A program made the translations under genes and the position numbers. Shown in pieces: positions 1-5,620 of a stretch of 6,598 nucleotides of DNA. The stretch lies in assembly GCA_036803025.1 (NCBI GenBank), contig DAIRVC010000152.1, positions 1 through 6,598 on the forward strand, written 5' to 3'. The notes under the pieces are model-generated. The model had not been told where the DNA came from, ran no database searches, and saw only the letters and a list, made by a program, of their open reading frames with translations. Numbering within the stretch: the stretch's first letter is position 1; every line of letters starts with the position of its first letter. This DNA is from DAIRVC01 sp036803025. GTDB taxonomy: Bacteria; Chloroflexota; Anaerolineae; Anaerolineales; E44-bin32.

Positions 1-757
1 GGATCCCGCACGAGCAGGTGCAGCAGTTGCAGACGTAGATGACGTCGCGCTGGGTGTTGTTGACCGAGTGCACCAGGCCCGCCTCGGCTGCCCGGCGGAG
101 CACACCCAGTGCCTCCTCGTGCGTCAGGGCGCGTACCACCGGATTGCGCTCGAATGCGTTCGGTGTCTGACCGAGGGCCAGGCAGACGTCGATCGGGTGG
201 TGGCAGGCCTGGCCGATCAGCGCCTTCTGAGTCCTGCAGATACAGTTCAGGACGCCCCAGGACTGGGCCTGGTTGAGAAGATCCGCGGCGCTCTCGTAGG
301 GCTTGATCTCGATGCCGGCCTGAACGCTCTCTTGGATCGGGATGACTCGGTGGATCTGCGGCGCGATGGCCAGCCCGGCACCGAAGGCCTGATGGTAATA
401 ATCCTCGAACAGCTGGGCCAGCTCGGTGTCGATGCTCGGGATCTGGCTCTCGTAGATGCCGAAGACGAACGGCAGCGCGCCGTAGATCAGGCCGGACTCG
501 GCGCGTGACACCTCGATCAGGCCGCGGCGGGCCAATGCCTTGAGGCGCGCCGCCAGCTCGTGCGGCTCTTCTCCCAGACGCGCGGCGATCTCCGCCGGAG
601 ATTCGAGGGTCAGCCGCAGCCGCGCGGTGAGATCCGCCTCTTCGGGCGTGAAGATCTTGCCCAGGAGCTTCAGCTCGACGCCGCTTTCAGTAGGAGGGAA
701 GCCGTTCGGCAGTGCGTTGAGGTGCTCGGCCAGCCGTCGGTACGCTTCGGTGCTCAT
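1..757 (-). CDS. Iron-sulfur (4Fe-4S type) protein with N-terminal winged-helix-like domain, partial (C-terminus outside window)
   Basis: An open frame runs from ATG at 757 to the left edge (252 codons, no stop), so the C-terminus is missing. The start is supported by GAAGGA at 765-770, seven bases upstream. Residues about 35-85 look like a winged helix-turn-helix (TPEEADL, then SPAEIAARLG and a helix ending RRGLIEV). Residues 172-192 hold a Cys group, C172-x-C174-R, C185-H-H-P and C192. A second dense cluster at 243-250 reads CNCCTCSC (C243, C245, C246, C248, C250). This layout resembles a bacterial family annotated as 4Fe-4S dicluster proteins of roughly 350-390 residues, in which ferredoxin-type CxxCxxC motifs follow; that part is recalled, not seen here. 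A cytoplasmic electron-transfer or redox-sensing role is inferred. No partner gene is visible. The second cluster differs from the CNCCGCCCG I remember for relatives. Family-level assignment is fairly sure; the function is not. Confidence 0.8.
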   Translation of the reverse strand, partial: MSTEAYRRLAEHLNALPNGFPPTESGVELKLLGKIFTPEEADLTARLRLTLESPAEIAARLGEEPHELAARLKALARRGLIEVSRAESGLIYGALPFVFGIYESQIPSIDTELAQLFEDYYHQAFGAGLAIAPQIHRVIPIQESVQAGIEIKPYESAADLLNQAQSWGVLNCICRTQKALIGQACHHPIDVCLALGQTPNAFERNPVVRALTHEEALGVLRRAAEAGLVHSVNNTQRDVIYVCNCCTCSCGI

Positions 758-805
758 CGCGCCATCCTTCGCCGGAGCCCGGCACGCGTGAGGTTGGTCT
801 GCCCC

Positions 806-811
806 AGTATA
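806..811 (-). promoter_or_regulatory. Candidate -10 element for the Fe-S protein gene
   Basis: The minus strand reads TATACT, five of six matches to TATAAT, in a GC-rich setting. Initiation about seven bases downstream would give a 5' leader of roughly 40 bases containing the GAAGGA ribosome site. No good -35 hexamer sits 16-18 bases upstream (about GATGGA at 17), so the call rests on the -10 alone. Confidence 0.4.
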
Positions 812-926
812 GTGCAGGATGGCCGGGTTCCATCGGGGATTCGGGAAGAAGCCGCGCTCCCGGCTGCTGGGCGACCGATCCCGCGACGACGAATGGAGTG
901 CCGCCAGGAGGGCCTTCAGTAGAACG

Positions 927-958
927 ACGGCGTGAGCCCCGAGGGAGGCTCACGCCGT
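927..958 (-). terminator. Hairpin, probable terminator of the DUF3597 transcript
   Basis: ACGGCGTGAGCC (927-938) is perfectly complementary to GGCTCACGCCGT (947-958), giving a 12-bp stem with an 8-base loop, extendable by one G-U pair. It lies about 100 bases past the DUF3597 stop and upstream of the next promoter candidate, as a terminator would. In the leftward direction the stem is followed by CGTTCT, so there is no proper U-tract. It may be a weak or factor-assisted terminator, or a 3'-end stabilising structure. Confidence 0.55.
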
Positions 959-1058
959 TATGGTGATCTAGATTGTGGTTGAAAGATCCAGGAGCGCCTC
1001 GTTCGGACGGCCGCAGCCGCCGGTTTGGGAGCCGCGGCGGACCGAGAGGGCTATGCGC

Positions 1059-1487
1059 TCAGTCCCACAGCTCCCTGGGGATGTTCCCGCCGTTGGCGGC
1101 GAGCTTCTGCATCACAGTCTTGTGCAGCCAGACGTTCATGCGGGCCGAGTCGCTCATCTTGTCCGCCGGGCATCCCAGCTCGACGGCCAATTCCTTGCGC
1201 GCCTCAAGGCTGCTGTCGAGGTTGAGAAGCTTGAGCAGGTCGACGATCGATTCCCTCCAGTTCAGCTTCTCCTTGCTCCTGGCGGCCATGCCCTCGAGCT
1301 TGCCGACGACGTCGACCATCGGAACCGCCCGCCCGATCGGGCTCTTCTGGGCGGTGTCGAGCTTGGCCATGGCATCTTTGGTGGCCTTGGAGAGGGTGGC
1401 GACCTTGGGTTTCGACGGCGTTGCGGCGGGCTTGTCTTCGGCGGGCTTCATGCCGAGCTTCTCGAGGATCTTGGTGAAAAGACTCAT
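1059..1487 (-). CDS. DUF3597 family protein (142 aa, function unknown)
   Basis: This is a complete 142-residue frame, ATG at 1487 to TGA at 1059-1061. GGGAG at 1493-1497 lies five bases before the start. The N-terminus (MSLFTKILEKLGM) looks like a short amphipathic helix. A Lys/Pro/Ala-rich linker follows to about residue 50. The C-terminal half carries the hallmarks I associate with DUF3597: VDVVGKLEGMA, then KLNWRESIVDLLKLLNLDSS, ARKELAVELG and, near the end, SARMNVWLHKTVMQKLAANGG. The length fits the small members of the family. No signal peptide, membrane span, Cys or catalytic motif stands out, so it is probably a soluble helical protein. I know of no established biochemical role. It seems to be transcribed alone, from its own promoter candidate near 1680-1688 to the hairpin at 927-958. 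The family call is strong; any function would be a guess. Confidence 0.9.
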   Translation of the reverse strand: MSLFTKILEKLGMKPAEDKPAATPSKPKVATLSKATKDAMAKLDTAQKSPIGRAVPMVDVVGKLEGMAARSKEKLNWRESIVDLLKLLNLDSSLEARKELAVELGCPADKMSDSARMNVWLHKTVMQKLAANGGNIPRELWD

Positions 1488-1848
1488 GGGGACTCCCTTT
1501 CAAGTGGGTTGGTGCATTCGGGTTTCGAACGGTCGGGCCACGCGGGTCCACAGGCTGCACGGCGCTCCGCTCACGAGTCTCGCTGTCTGCGTTATGCCGA
1601 CCTTCCCTCCACTCTGAGGCGGAGTTGCCTGCAGCTTCACGGTACGCCCCGCCGCCGGCCTGGTTCCGCCTTGCCCTTGATTCTATCACCTTCGTCAACC
1701 CAAAGGGGAGCGAATCGCCGAGACCCGCCGATTTCCTCCAGAGGCCAGGGATCGTCGCGCCCGCACCGCCGGGGACGAGGTGCGAGTCGCGTGGCGGTCC
1801 GCGCGCCGCGGCGTGGCGCGCTTGCGCCCGGCGCGCTCGGCCTGGCGG
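1488..1848. other. Intergenic region between the ABC exporter operon and the DUF3597 gene
   Basis: These 361 bases contain no frame with convincing protein character; the short open frames here are Arg/Pro/Ala-rich products of high GC. The right end, just past the exporter stop (1849-1851), is extremely G+C-rich. Two alternative short hairpins can form there: GCGCGC at 1816-1821 with 1831-1836, or GGCGC at 1815-1819 with GCGCC at 1824-1828. Neither is followed by a U-tract, so any exporter terminator is uncertain. The middle holds an extended -10 candidate (1680-1688, minus). The roughly 185 bases from there to the DUF3597 start would be its leader; I recognise no riboswitch in it. Confidence 0.5.
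1680..1688 (-). promoter_or_regulatory. Candidate extended -10 promoter for the DUF3597 gene
   Basis: The minus strand reads TGATAGAAT, a TGn extension plus TAGAAT (five of six matches to TATAAT). A TTGACG lies only seven bases upstream of the hexamer, too close to act as its -35, and the 17-base position reads CCCCTT. Extended -10 promoters can work without a -35. If used, the leader would be about 185 bases long. Confidence 0.35.
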
Positions 1849-3666
1849 CTAGTCGGCCGCGGCCAGCCGCTTGGCCTGCTCGACGTACTCCAAGGATTGG
1901 TGCCGGAAGTAGGTCGCGTACAGCTCGGCATAGTGCCCGCCCTGCGACATCAATCCGGCGTGCGTGCCTTGCTCGATAACCTTGCCCTGACGCAGGACGA
2001 GGATGCGATCGGCGGCGCGCACGGTGGAGAGTCGATGGGCGATCAGGATCGAAGTGGTCTCAGCCAACACCAGGGCCAGCGCTTGCTGGATCTGCGACTC
2101 AGTGAACGGGTCCACACTGGCGGTCGCCTCGTCCAGGATGAACACAGCCGGCTTCTGCACAAGGACGCGCAGGAGCGAGACCAACTGGCGCTGTCCCATC
2201 GACAGCCGGCCGCCGCGCTCGCCGACTTCCGTCTGCAATCCGTGCGGCAGAGTCTCCAACCATTCCCCGTCCCCGATGCGGCGAGCCAGAATCTCGATCT
2301 CCGGCAGATCGACCTCTGGTCGAGCGTAGCGGATGTTGTCCGCCACGCTGCCGGCGAACAGGAATGGGACCTGGGAGACGATCCCCAGTTGACGGCGGTA
2401 CGAGGCCAGTTCGAAGGTGCGGATGTCCATCCCATCGATCAAGAGACGTCCGCCCTGGAACTCATAGAAGCGGGCGATCAGCTTGGCGATGGTCGATTTC
2501 CCGGCGCCGGTGTGTCCGACCAGGGCCAGGTTCTCGCCCGGCCGGATATGCAGGTCGAAGTCCTGCAGGACGGGCACGTCCGGCCGATAGGCGAATGAGA
2601 CCGACTCAAAGCGGATATCGCCTTTCAGGCGCGCCCGAGGCCGCGCCTCGGTTTGGACCACCGCCGACTCGGCATCGATCAAGGCGAACACTCTCTCGGA
2701 GGCGGACAGCCCGCTTTGGATCTGGCTCCAGAACGCCGACAGGTTCTGCATGGGGAACCAGAAGCGGTCGAGGCTGCTGATGAACAGGTACCAGGCGCCG
2801 ACGCTGATCGCCGCGGCGGCCGCGCTGCGTCCGCCGCTGTAGACCAGAATGGCGGTAGCCACGCCGCCCAAGGCGTTCAGCGTGGGAAAGACCAGCGAGA
2901 GCACCAATCCGCGCCGGACGTTCAAGCGGTAGGAGGTGCGGTTGACCTCCTGGAATTCCTGATAGATCGCCCCCTCCTGGCGGAAGTTCTTGGCGATGGC
3001 GATGCCGCTGATGGCCTCTTTGACCAGCGCGTTGACGCTGGCCATGGCGCGAAAACCCTGCCGGGTGGCCTTGCGTGCCAGGCGGCGGAAGATCAGCGCC
3101 ACCGCGAAGACGAACGGCATCAGAGCGATCAGGAGCAGGGTCAGGCGCCACTCGATGCGCAGCAGGACGACGAACAGGATCAGCGCCTCGACCACCTGAT
3201 TGACCAGGTCGGTCAGCAGCACGGTCATCTGGGCGAGATCGTACGTGTCGGAGGTGATGCGGCTGACAATCCCGCCGGAGGCATTCTCGGAATAGAAGGA
3301 CAGGTCATGTTCAGCGGCGGCGGCGAAGGCGTCGTGCCTGAGCTTGAGCATGACGTCCCCGACGGTCCGCGTCGTCAGGCGGCGGCTGACCCAGTTGACC
3401 AGCCACACGGTCACTCCCAGGCTGAGGAGCGCGCCGCCCAGGGCGAACATGAGACGGGTCGAATCGCGTTCGGCCATCAGATCGACGCCGCGCGCCACAA
3501 CCACCGGAAGCAGGGCTCCGGCGGCGGAGATGACGAGCGTCAGCAACGAGATGAGGACCAGACGCCGCCCATGCGGCCTGAAGTAGCGCGCCATCCGCCG
3601 CAGCAGTTCACGGTCGCGGTAGGAGCGATCGTAGGCTTCCGCGTCCAGTCCCTCGAAGAAGCCCAT
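1849..3666 (-). CDS. ABC exporter half-transporter, catalytic-Glu subunit of a heterodimer (605 aa)
   Basis: This is a type IV ABC exporter subunit: an N-terminal domain of six predicted membrane spans (about residues 35-320) followed by an ATPase domain. ATPase motifs: A-loop Tyr360, Walker A GHTGAGKST (384-392), Q-loop Gln432, altered signature LSMGQ (488-492), Walker B AVFILDE with catalytic Glu513, D-loop SVD (517-519) and H-loop His544. The start is ATG at 3666, overlapping the upstream stop by one base (TGATG), with GAGGA at 3673-3677. The frame stays open upstream to 4185, but that part overlaps the neighbour and has no ABC character. The intact Glu and the non-consensus signature match the LmrD/BmrD/TM288-type partner in known heterodimers. 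It should act in the inner membrane with the preceding gene, exporting a drug, lipid or peptide. The substrate cannot be read from sequence. Confidence 0.95.
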   Translation of the reverse strand: MGFFEGLDAEAYDRSYRDRELLRRMARYFRPHGRRLVLISLLTLVISAAGALLPVVVARGVDLMAERDSTRLMFALGGALLSLGVTVWLVNWVSRRLTTRTVGDVMLKLRHDAFAAAAEHDLSFYSENASGGIVSRITSDTYDLAQMTVLLTDLVNQVVEALILFVVLLRIEWRLTLLLIALMPFVFAVALIFRRLARKATRQGFRAMASVNALVKEAISGIAIAKNFRQEGAIYQEFQEVNRTSYRLNVRRGLVLSLVFPTLNALGGVATAILVYSGGRSAAAAAISVGAWYLFISSLDRFWFPMQNLSAFWSQIQSGLSASERVFALIDAESAVVQTEARPRARLKGDIRFESVSFAYRPDVPVLQDFDLHIRPGENLALVGHTGAGKSTIAKLIARFYEFQGGRLLIDGMDIRTFELASYRRQLGIVSQVPFLFAGSVADNIRYARPEVDLPEIEILARRIGDGEWLETLPHGLQTEVGERGGRLSMGQRQLVSLLRVLVQKPAVFILDEATASVDPFTESQIQQALALVLAETTSILIAHRLSTVRAADRILVLRQGKVIEQGTHAGLMSQGGHYAELYATYFRHQSLEYVEQAKRLAAAD

Positions 3667-5429
3667 CAGGCGTCCTCGTAGCGCGTGAAGATGCGCCGGT
3701 ACGGCTCGGAGCTGGCCATCAACTCGGCGTGGGTACCGATCGCCGCCACCCGCCCGCGGCGCAGCACCAGGATCCGATCCGCCCAGCGGATCTGCGAAAG
3801 GCGGTGGGTGATGATCAATGTGGTGCGGCCGCGGGCGGCGGAGAAGATGGCGCGCTGGATCTGGTCCTCGGTGGCGCTGTCGATCGACGAGGTCGAATCG
3901 TCCAGGATCAGGATGCGCGGATCGGTCAGGAAGGCGCGCGCCAGGGCGATGCGTTGCCGCTGTCCGCCGGAGAGCGTCACGCCCCGTTCGCCGACGATGG
4001 TCTGGTATCCCTGCGGGAAGCCGAGGATGAACTCGTGCGCCTGAGCCTGGCGGGCGGCCTGTTCGATCTGTTCGGCCGTTGCCTGCGGTCGGCCGAAGGC
4101 GATGTTCTCGGCGATCGTGCGCGAGAACAAGAACACCTCCTGCTCGATGATCGAGATCTGGCGCCGCAGCCCGGCCAGGTCCCACTGGCGCACGTCGACC
4201 CCGTCGACCAGGACCTGACCGGCGCCGACGTCGTAGACGCGGCTGATCAGCTTGGCCAGCGTCGATTTCCCGGCGCCGGTCTGGCCGACGACGGCGAGCG
4301 TCTGCCCAGGTTCCACCCGCAAAGAGACGTCGACCAGCGAGTGCTCGGCCTGGGGATAGCCGAAATGCACGCCGCGGAACTCGATGGCGCCGCGCATCGG
4401 AAGGTCGCGGCCCTGCGGGTTTTGATCGAGCTCGGTCTGGCGCGTGATCAGGTCGAGGATGCGCCGGGCGCCGGCCATGCCCAGCGAGACCTGCGAGTAG
4501 GCGAACAGCGAGGTGAAGGTGGGGAAGCCCAACATCTGGATCAAGCCCATGTAGGCGATCACCTGGCCGACATCGAGCGCACCGGCGCGAAAGAGCGAGA
4601 GCGAGTGCAGGAAGGCGCCGCCTTCGGCCAGGCCCATCAAAAGCAGCGGCAGGAAGCGGGCCTCCACCTCTCCCTGGCGCACAAATGCGTTGCGATGCTG
4701 CTGGGCGTGCTCGGCGAAGCGCCGCACCTCGGCCGGCTCCTGGGCGTGGCCTTTGACTACCTCGATGCCGTCGATCGCCTCGGCCAGATGCGCGTTCATC
4801 ACGCCGAAGGCCCGGCGTGCGTTCTCACTGATCGGCCGCAGCTCACGCAGGTAGTGCCACAGCGCGGCGAAGTAGCCGACGCTGAACAAGGCCGGCACCA
4901 GGACCAGGGAGGGGTGAAACGAAGGCGCCACCAGAAGGGGGATGATCATGAAGTTCGCCGAGCCGACCACCAGGTTGATGCCCGGGCTGAACATCAGGTT
5001 GATCTCGCGCACGTCGTTGGTGGCGCGCGCCATCGTGTCCCCCACCGGCTGCAGGTGGTGGAAGGTCATGCTCTTCCCAAGCAGGCTCAGGTAGAGCTCG
5101 TCGCGGATATCGCGCTCCAGGCGCTGGCCGATCAGCTCGGCGCTGAAATTGCGCACCAATTGCAGCGCGCCGCGCAGCACTTGAGAGCCGGCGATGGCCA
5201 AGGCCATCCCGCCCAGAGGCGATATGTCCGGGGGACTCTGCAGGATGGCGTTGAATGCGCGGCCGACCAGGATCGGCACCACCGCTGCCAACCCGGCGTT
5301 TCCGGCCGCGCCGACCAGCATGCTGACCACCAGCCAGCGGCGGCAGGCGACATGCGAGAGGATCCAGCGCAGCGGGGAGCGGCGATCCGTCCGTCGTGCG
5401 CTGGGCAGGGCGAATTCAGCGGCCGTCAT
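3666..5429 (-). CDS. ABC exporter half-transporter, degenerate Walker B subunit of a heterodimer (587 aa)
   Basis: This is the first gene of a two-gene exporter operon: a six-span membrane domain (about residues 28-310) and an ATPase domain. Numbered from ATG at 5429, motifs are A-loop Tyr358, Walker A GQTGAGKST (382-390), Q-loop Gln430, consensus signature LSGGQ (486-490), Walker B RILILDD (505-511), D-loop SID (515-517) and H-loop His542. The catalytic position is Asp511 instead of Glu, as in the LmrC/BmrC/TM287 class. With the partner's LSMGQ this gives one degenerate and one consensus ATP site. The start is not settled. A GTG at 5486 adds 19 residues (606 aa), and neither start has a clear Shine-Dalgarno site; I prefer ATG because the extra residues look non-conserved and TM1 begins well downstream. 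It probably exports hydrophobic compounds, and is translationally coupled to the next gene. Confidence 0.93.
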   Translation of the reverse strand: MTAAEFALPSARRTDRRSPLRWILSHVACRRWLVVSMLVGAAGNAGLAAVVPILVGRAFNAILQSPPDISPLGGMALAIAGSQVLRGALQLVRNFSAELIGQRLERDIRDELYLSLLGKSMTFHHLQPVGDTMARATNDVREINLMFSPGINLVVGSANFMIIPLLVAPSFHPSLVLVPALFSVGYFAALWHYLRELRPISENARRAFGVMNAHLAEAIDGIEVVKGHAQEPAEVRRFAEHAQQHRNAFVRQGEVEARFLPLLLMGLAEGGAFLHSLSLFRAGALDVGQVIAYMGLIQMLGFPTFTSLFAYSQVSLGMAGARRILDLITRQTELDQNPQGRDLPMRGAIEFRGVHFGYPQAEHSLVDVSLRVEPGQTLAVVGQTGAGKSTLAKLISRVYDVGAGQVLVDGVDVRQWDLAGLRRQISIIEQEVFLFSRTIAENIAFGRPQATAEQIEQAARQAQAHEFILGFPQGYQTIVGERGVTLSGGQRQRIALARAFLTDPRILILDDSTSSIDSATEDQIQRAIFSAARGRTTLIITHRLSQIRWADRILVLRRGRVAAIGTHAELMASSEPYRRIFTRYEDA

Positions 5430-5494
5430 CGGTGTGGTCGGTGGAGACCGGCGTTGGTCGAGGGCGAGATGGGACCAGCATACCACAGCCGGCG

Positions 5495-5525
5495 TTGGCG
5501 ACCGCCCCGGTACCTATGCTATAGT
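5495..5525 (+). promoter_or_regulatory. Candidate extended -10 promoter of the sigma factor gene
   Basis: TGCTATAGT at 5517-5525 is a TGn extension plus TATAGT (five of six matches to TATAAT). TTGGCG at 5495-5500 matches four of six -35 bases, but at a long 19-base spacing, so the extended -10 is the main support. Predicted initiation near 5532 gives a leader of about 90 bases before the TTG start. This is a housekeeping-type promoter, not an ECF-type one. Confidence 0.5.
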
Positions 5526-5535
5526 CACTTCACCT

Positions 5536-5578
5536 CGTGGTGCGGCCGCGTCGGAACCGGCCGACGTGGGTGCGGCCG
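5536..5578 (+). repeat. Direct repeat, GGTGCGGCCG twice at 30-bp spacing
   Basis: GGTGCGGCCG occurs at 5539-5548 and again at 5569-5578, exactly 30 bp apart. The match extends to CGTGG-TGCGGCCG (5536-5548) against CGTGGGTGCGGCCG (5565-5578), with a single one-base gap. Three helical turns between copies would place them on the same DNA face, as in many operators. The GC-rich background raises the odds of chance. Confidence 0.5.
5546..5569 (+). other. Leader hairpin of the sigma factor mRNA
   Basis: CCGCGTCGG (5546-5554) pairs with CCGACGTGG (5561-5569), giving nine base pairs including one G-U, with a six-base AACCGG loop. It lies between the two copies of the direct repeat, inside the predicted 5' leader. 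It could be an RNA structure or a dyad read as DNA by a regulator. No U-tract follows, so it is not a classical attenuator. Confidence 0.4.
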
Positions 5579-5599
5579 GTTGTCACAGGGCGGAGCGGG

Positions 5600-5609
5600 G
5601 GAACGTTCC
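5600..5609. promoter_or_regulatory. Perfect 10-bp palindrome upstream of the sigma start
   Basis: GGAACGTTCC is self-complementary and sits 11 bases before the TTG start, directly before the AGGGA ribosome site (5610-5614). GGAAC is also the typical -35 core of ECF promoters, and here it appears on both strands. I found no matching ECF -10 (CGTC-like) at the usual distance, so a role as operator is only a possibility. Confidence 0.3.
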
Positions 5610-5620
5610 AGGGATCGGAC

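Larger units (their letters stand above)
758..1058. other. Intergenic region between the DUF3597 gene and the Fe-S protein gene
   Basis: I see no convincing gene on either strand in these 301 bases. The region holds the Shine-Dalgarno-like site (765-770) and a -10 candidate (806-811) for the leftward Fe-S gene. It also holds a strong hairpin (927-958) about 100 bases beyond the stop of the DUF3597 gene. The order hairpin, then promoter, then gene in the leftward direction suggests that the two minus-strand genes are separate transcription units. Confidence 0.6.
5430..5620. other. Divergent control region between ABC exporter and ECF sigma gene
   Basis: About 190 bases separate the two outward-facing starts (134 if the exporter begins at GTG 5486). 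The rightward promoter candidate is good (5495-5525). The palindromic CTATAG core at 5519-5524 also gives a leftward TATAGC, a four-of-six -10 for the exporter without a matching -35, so the two promoters could overlap. The sigma side additionally carries a direct repeat, a hairpin and a palindrome, listed separately. Confidence 0.6.

Noticed and set aside
1..6. GGATCC at the very start, and another at 6524-6529
   Set aside because: The first may be a cloning-site boundary of the deposited fragment and the second lies in the Gly-rich coding repeat; neither is a biological feature.
68..953. Open frames at 68-508, 540-791 and 560-922 (plus) and 687-953 (minus)
   Set aside because: They overlap the Fe-S gene and its upstream region, lack domain character, and are explained by high GC. 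The minus-strand frame from 757 has clear Cys motifs.
1510..1540. tRNA T-arm-like string (minus TTCGAAA, followed downstream by CACCA)
   Set aside because: The bases flanking the TTCGAAA loop do not pair, and no acceptor, D or anticodon arms can be built around it.
3667..4185. N-terminal extension of the second ABC gene up to 4185 (778 aa form)
   Set aside because: The extra 173 residues overlap the ATPase domain of the upstream gene in another frame and have no ABC character. The ATG at 3666 has a ribosome site and gives the usual exporter length.
5396..5429. Asp for Glu in Walker B (and LSMGQ in the partner) as a sign of pseudogenes
   Set aside because: All other motifs and both reading frames are intact, and the pairing of defects matches known functional heterodimeric exporters.
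5430..5486. GTG start at 5486 for the first ABC gene
   Set aside because: Not excluded, only less favoured: no Shine-Dalgarno site, weaker start codon, and 19 extra residues without evident role.
5553..5584. ECF-type autoregulatory promoter starting with GGAACC at 5553
   Set aside because: No CGTC-like -10 lies at the usual 16-17-base distance; the nearest GTC is too far downstream.
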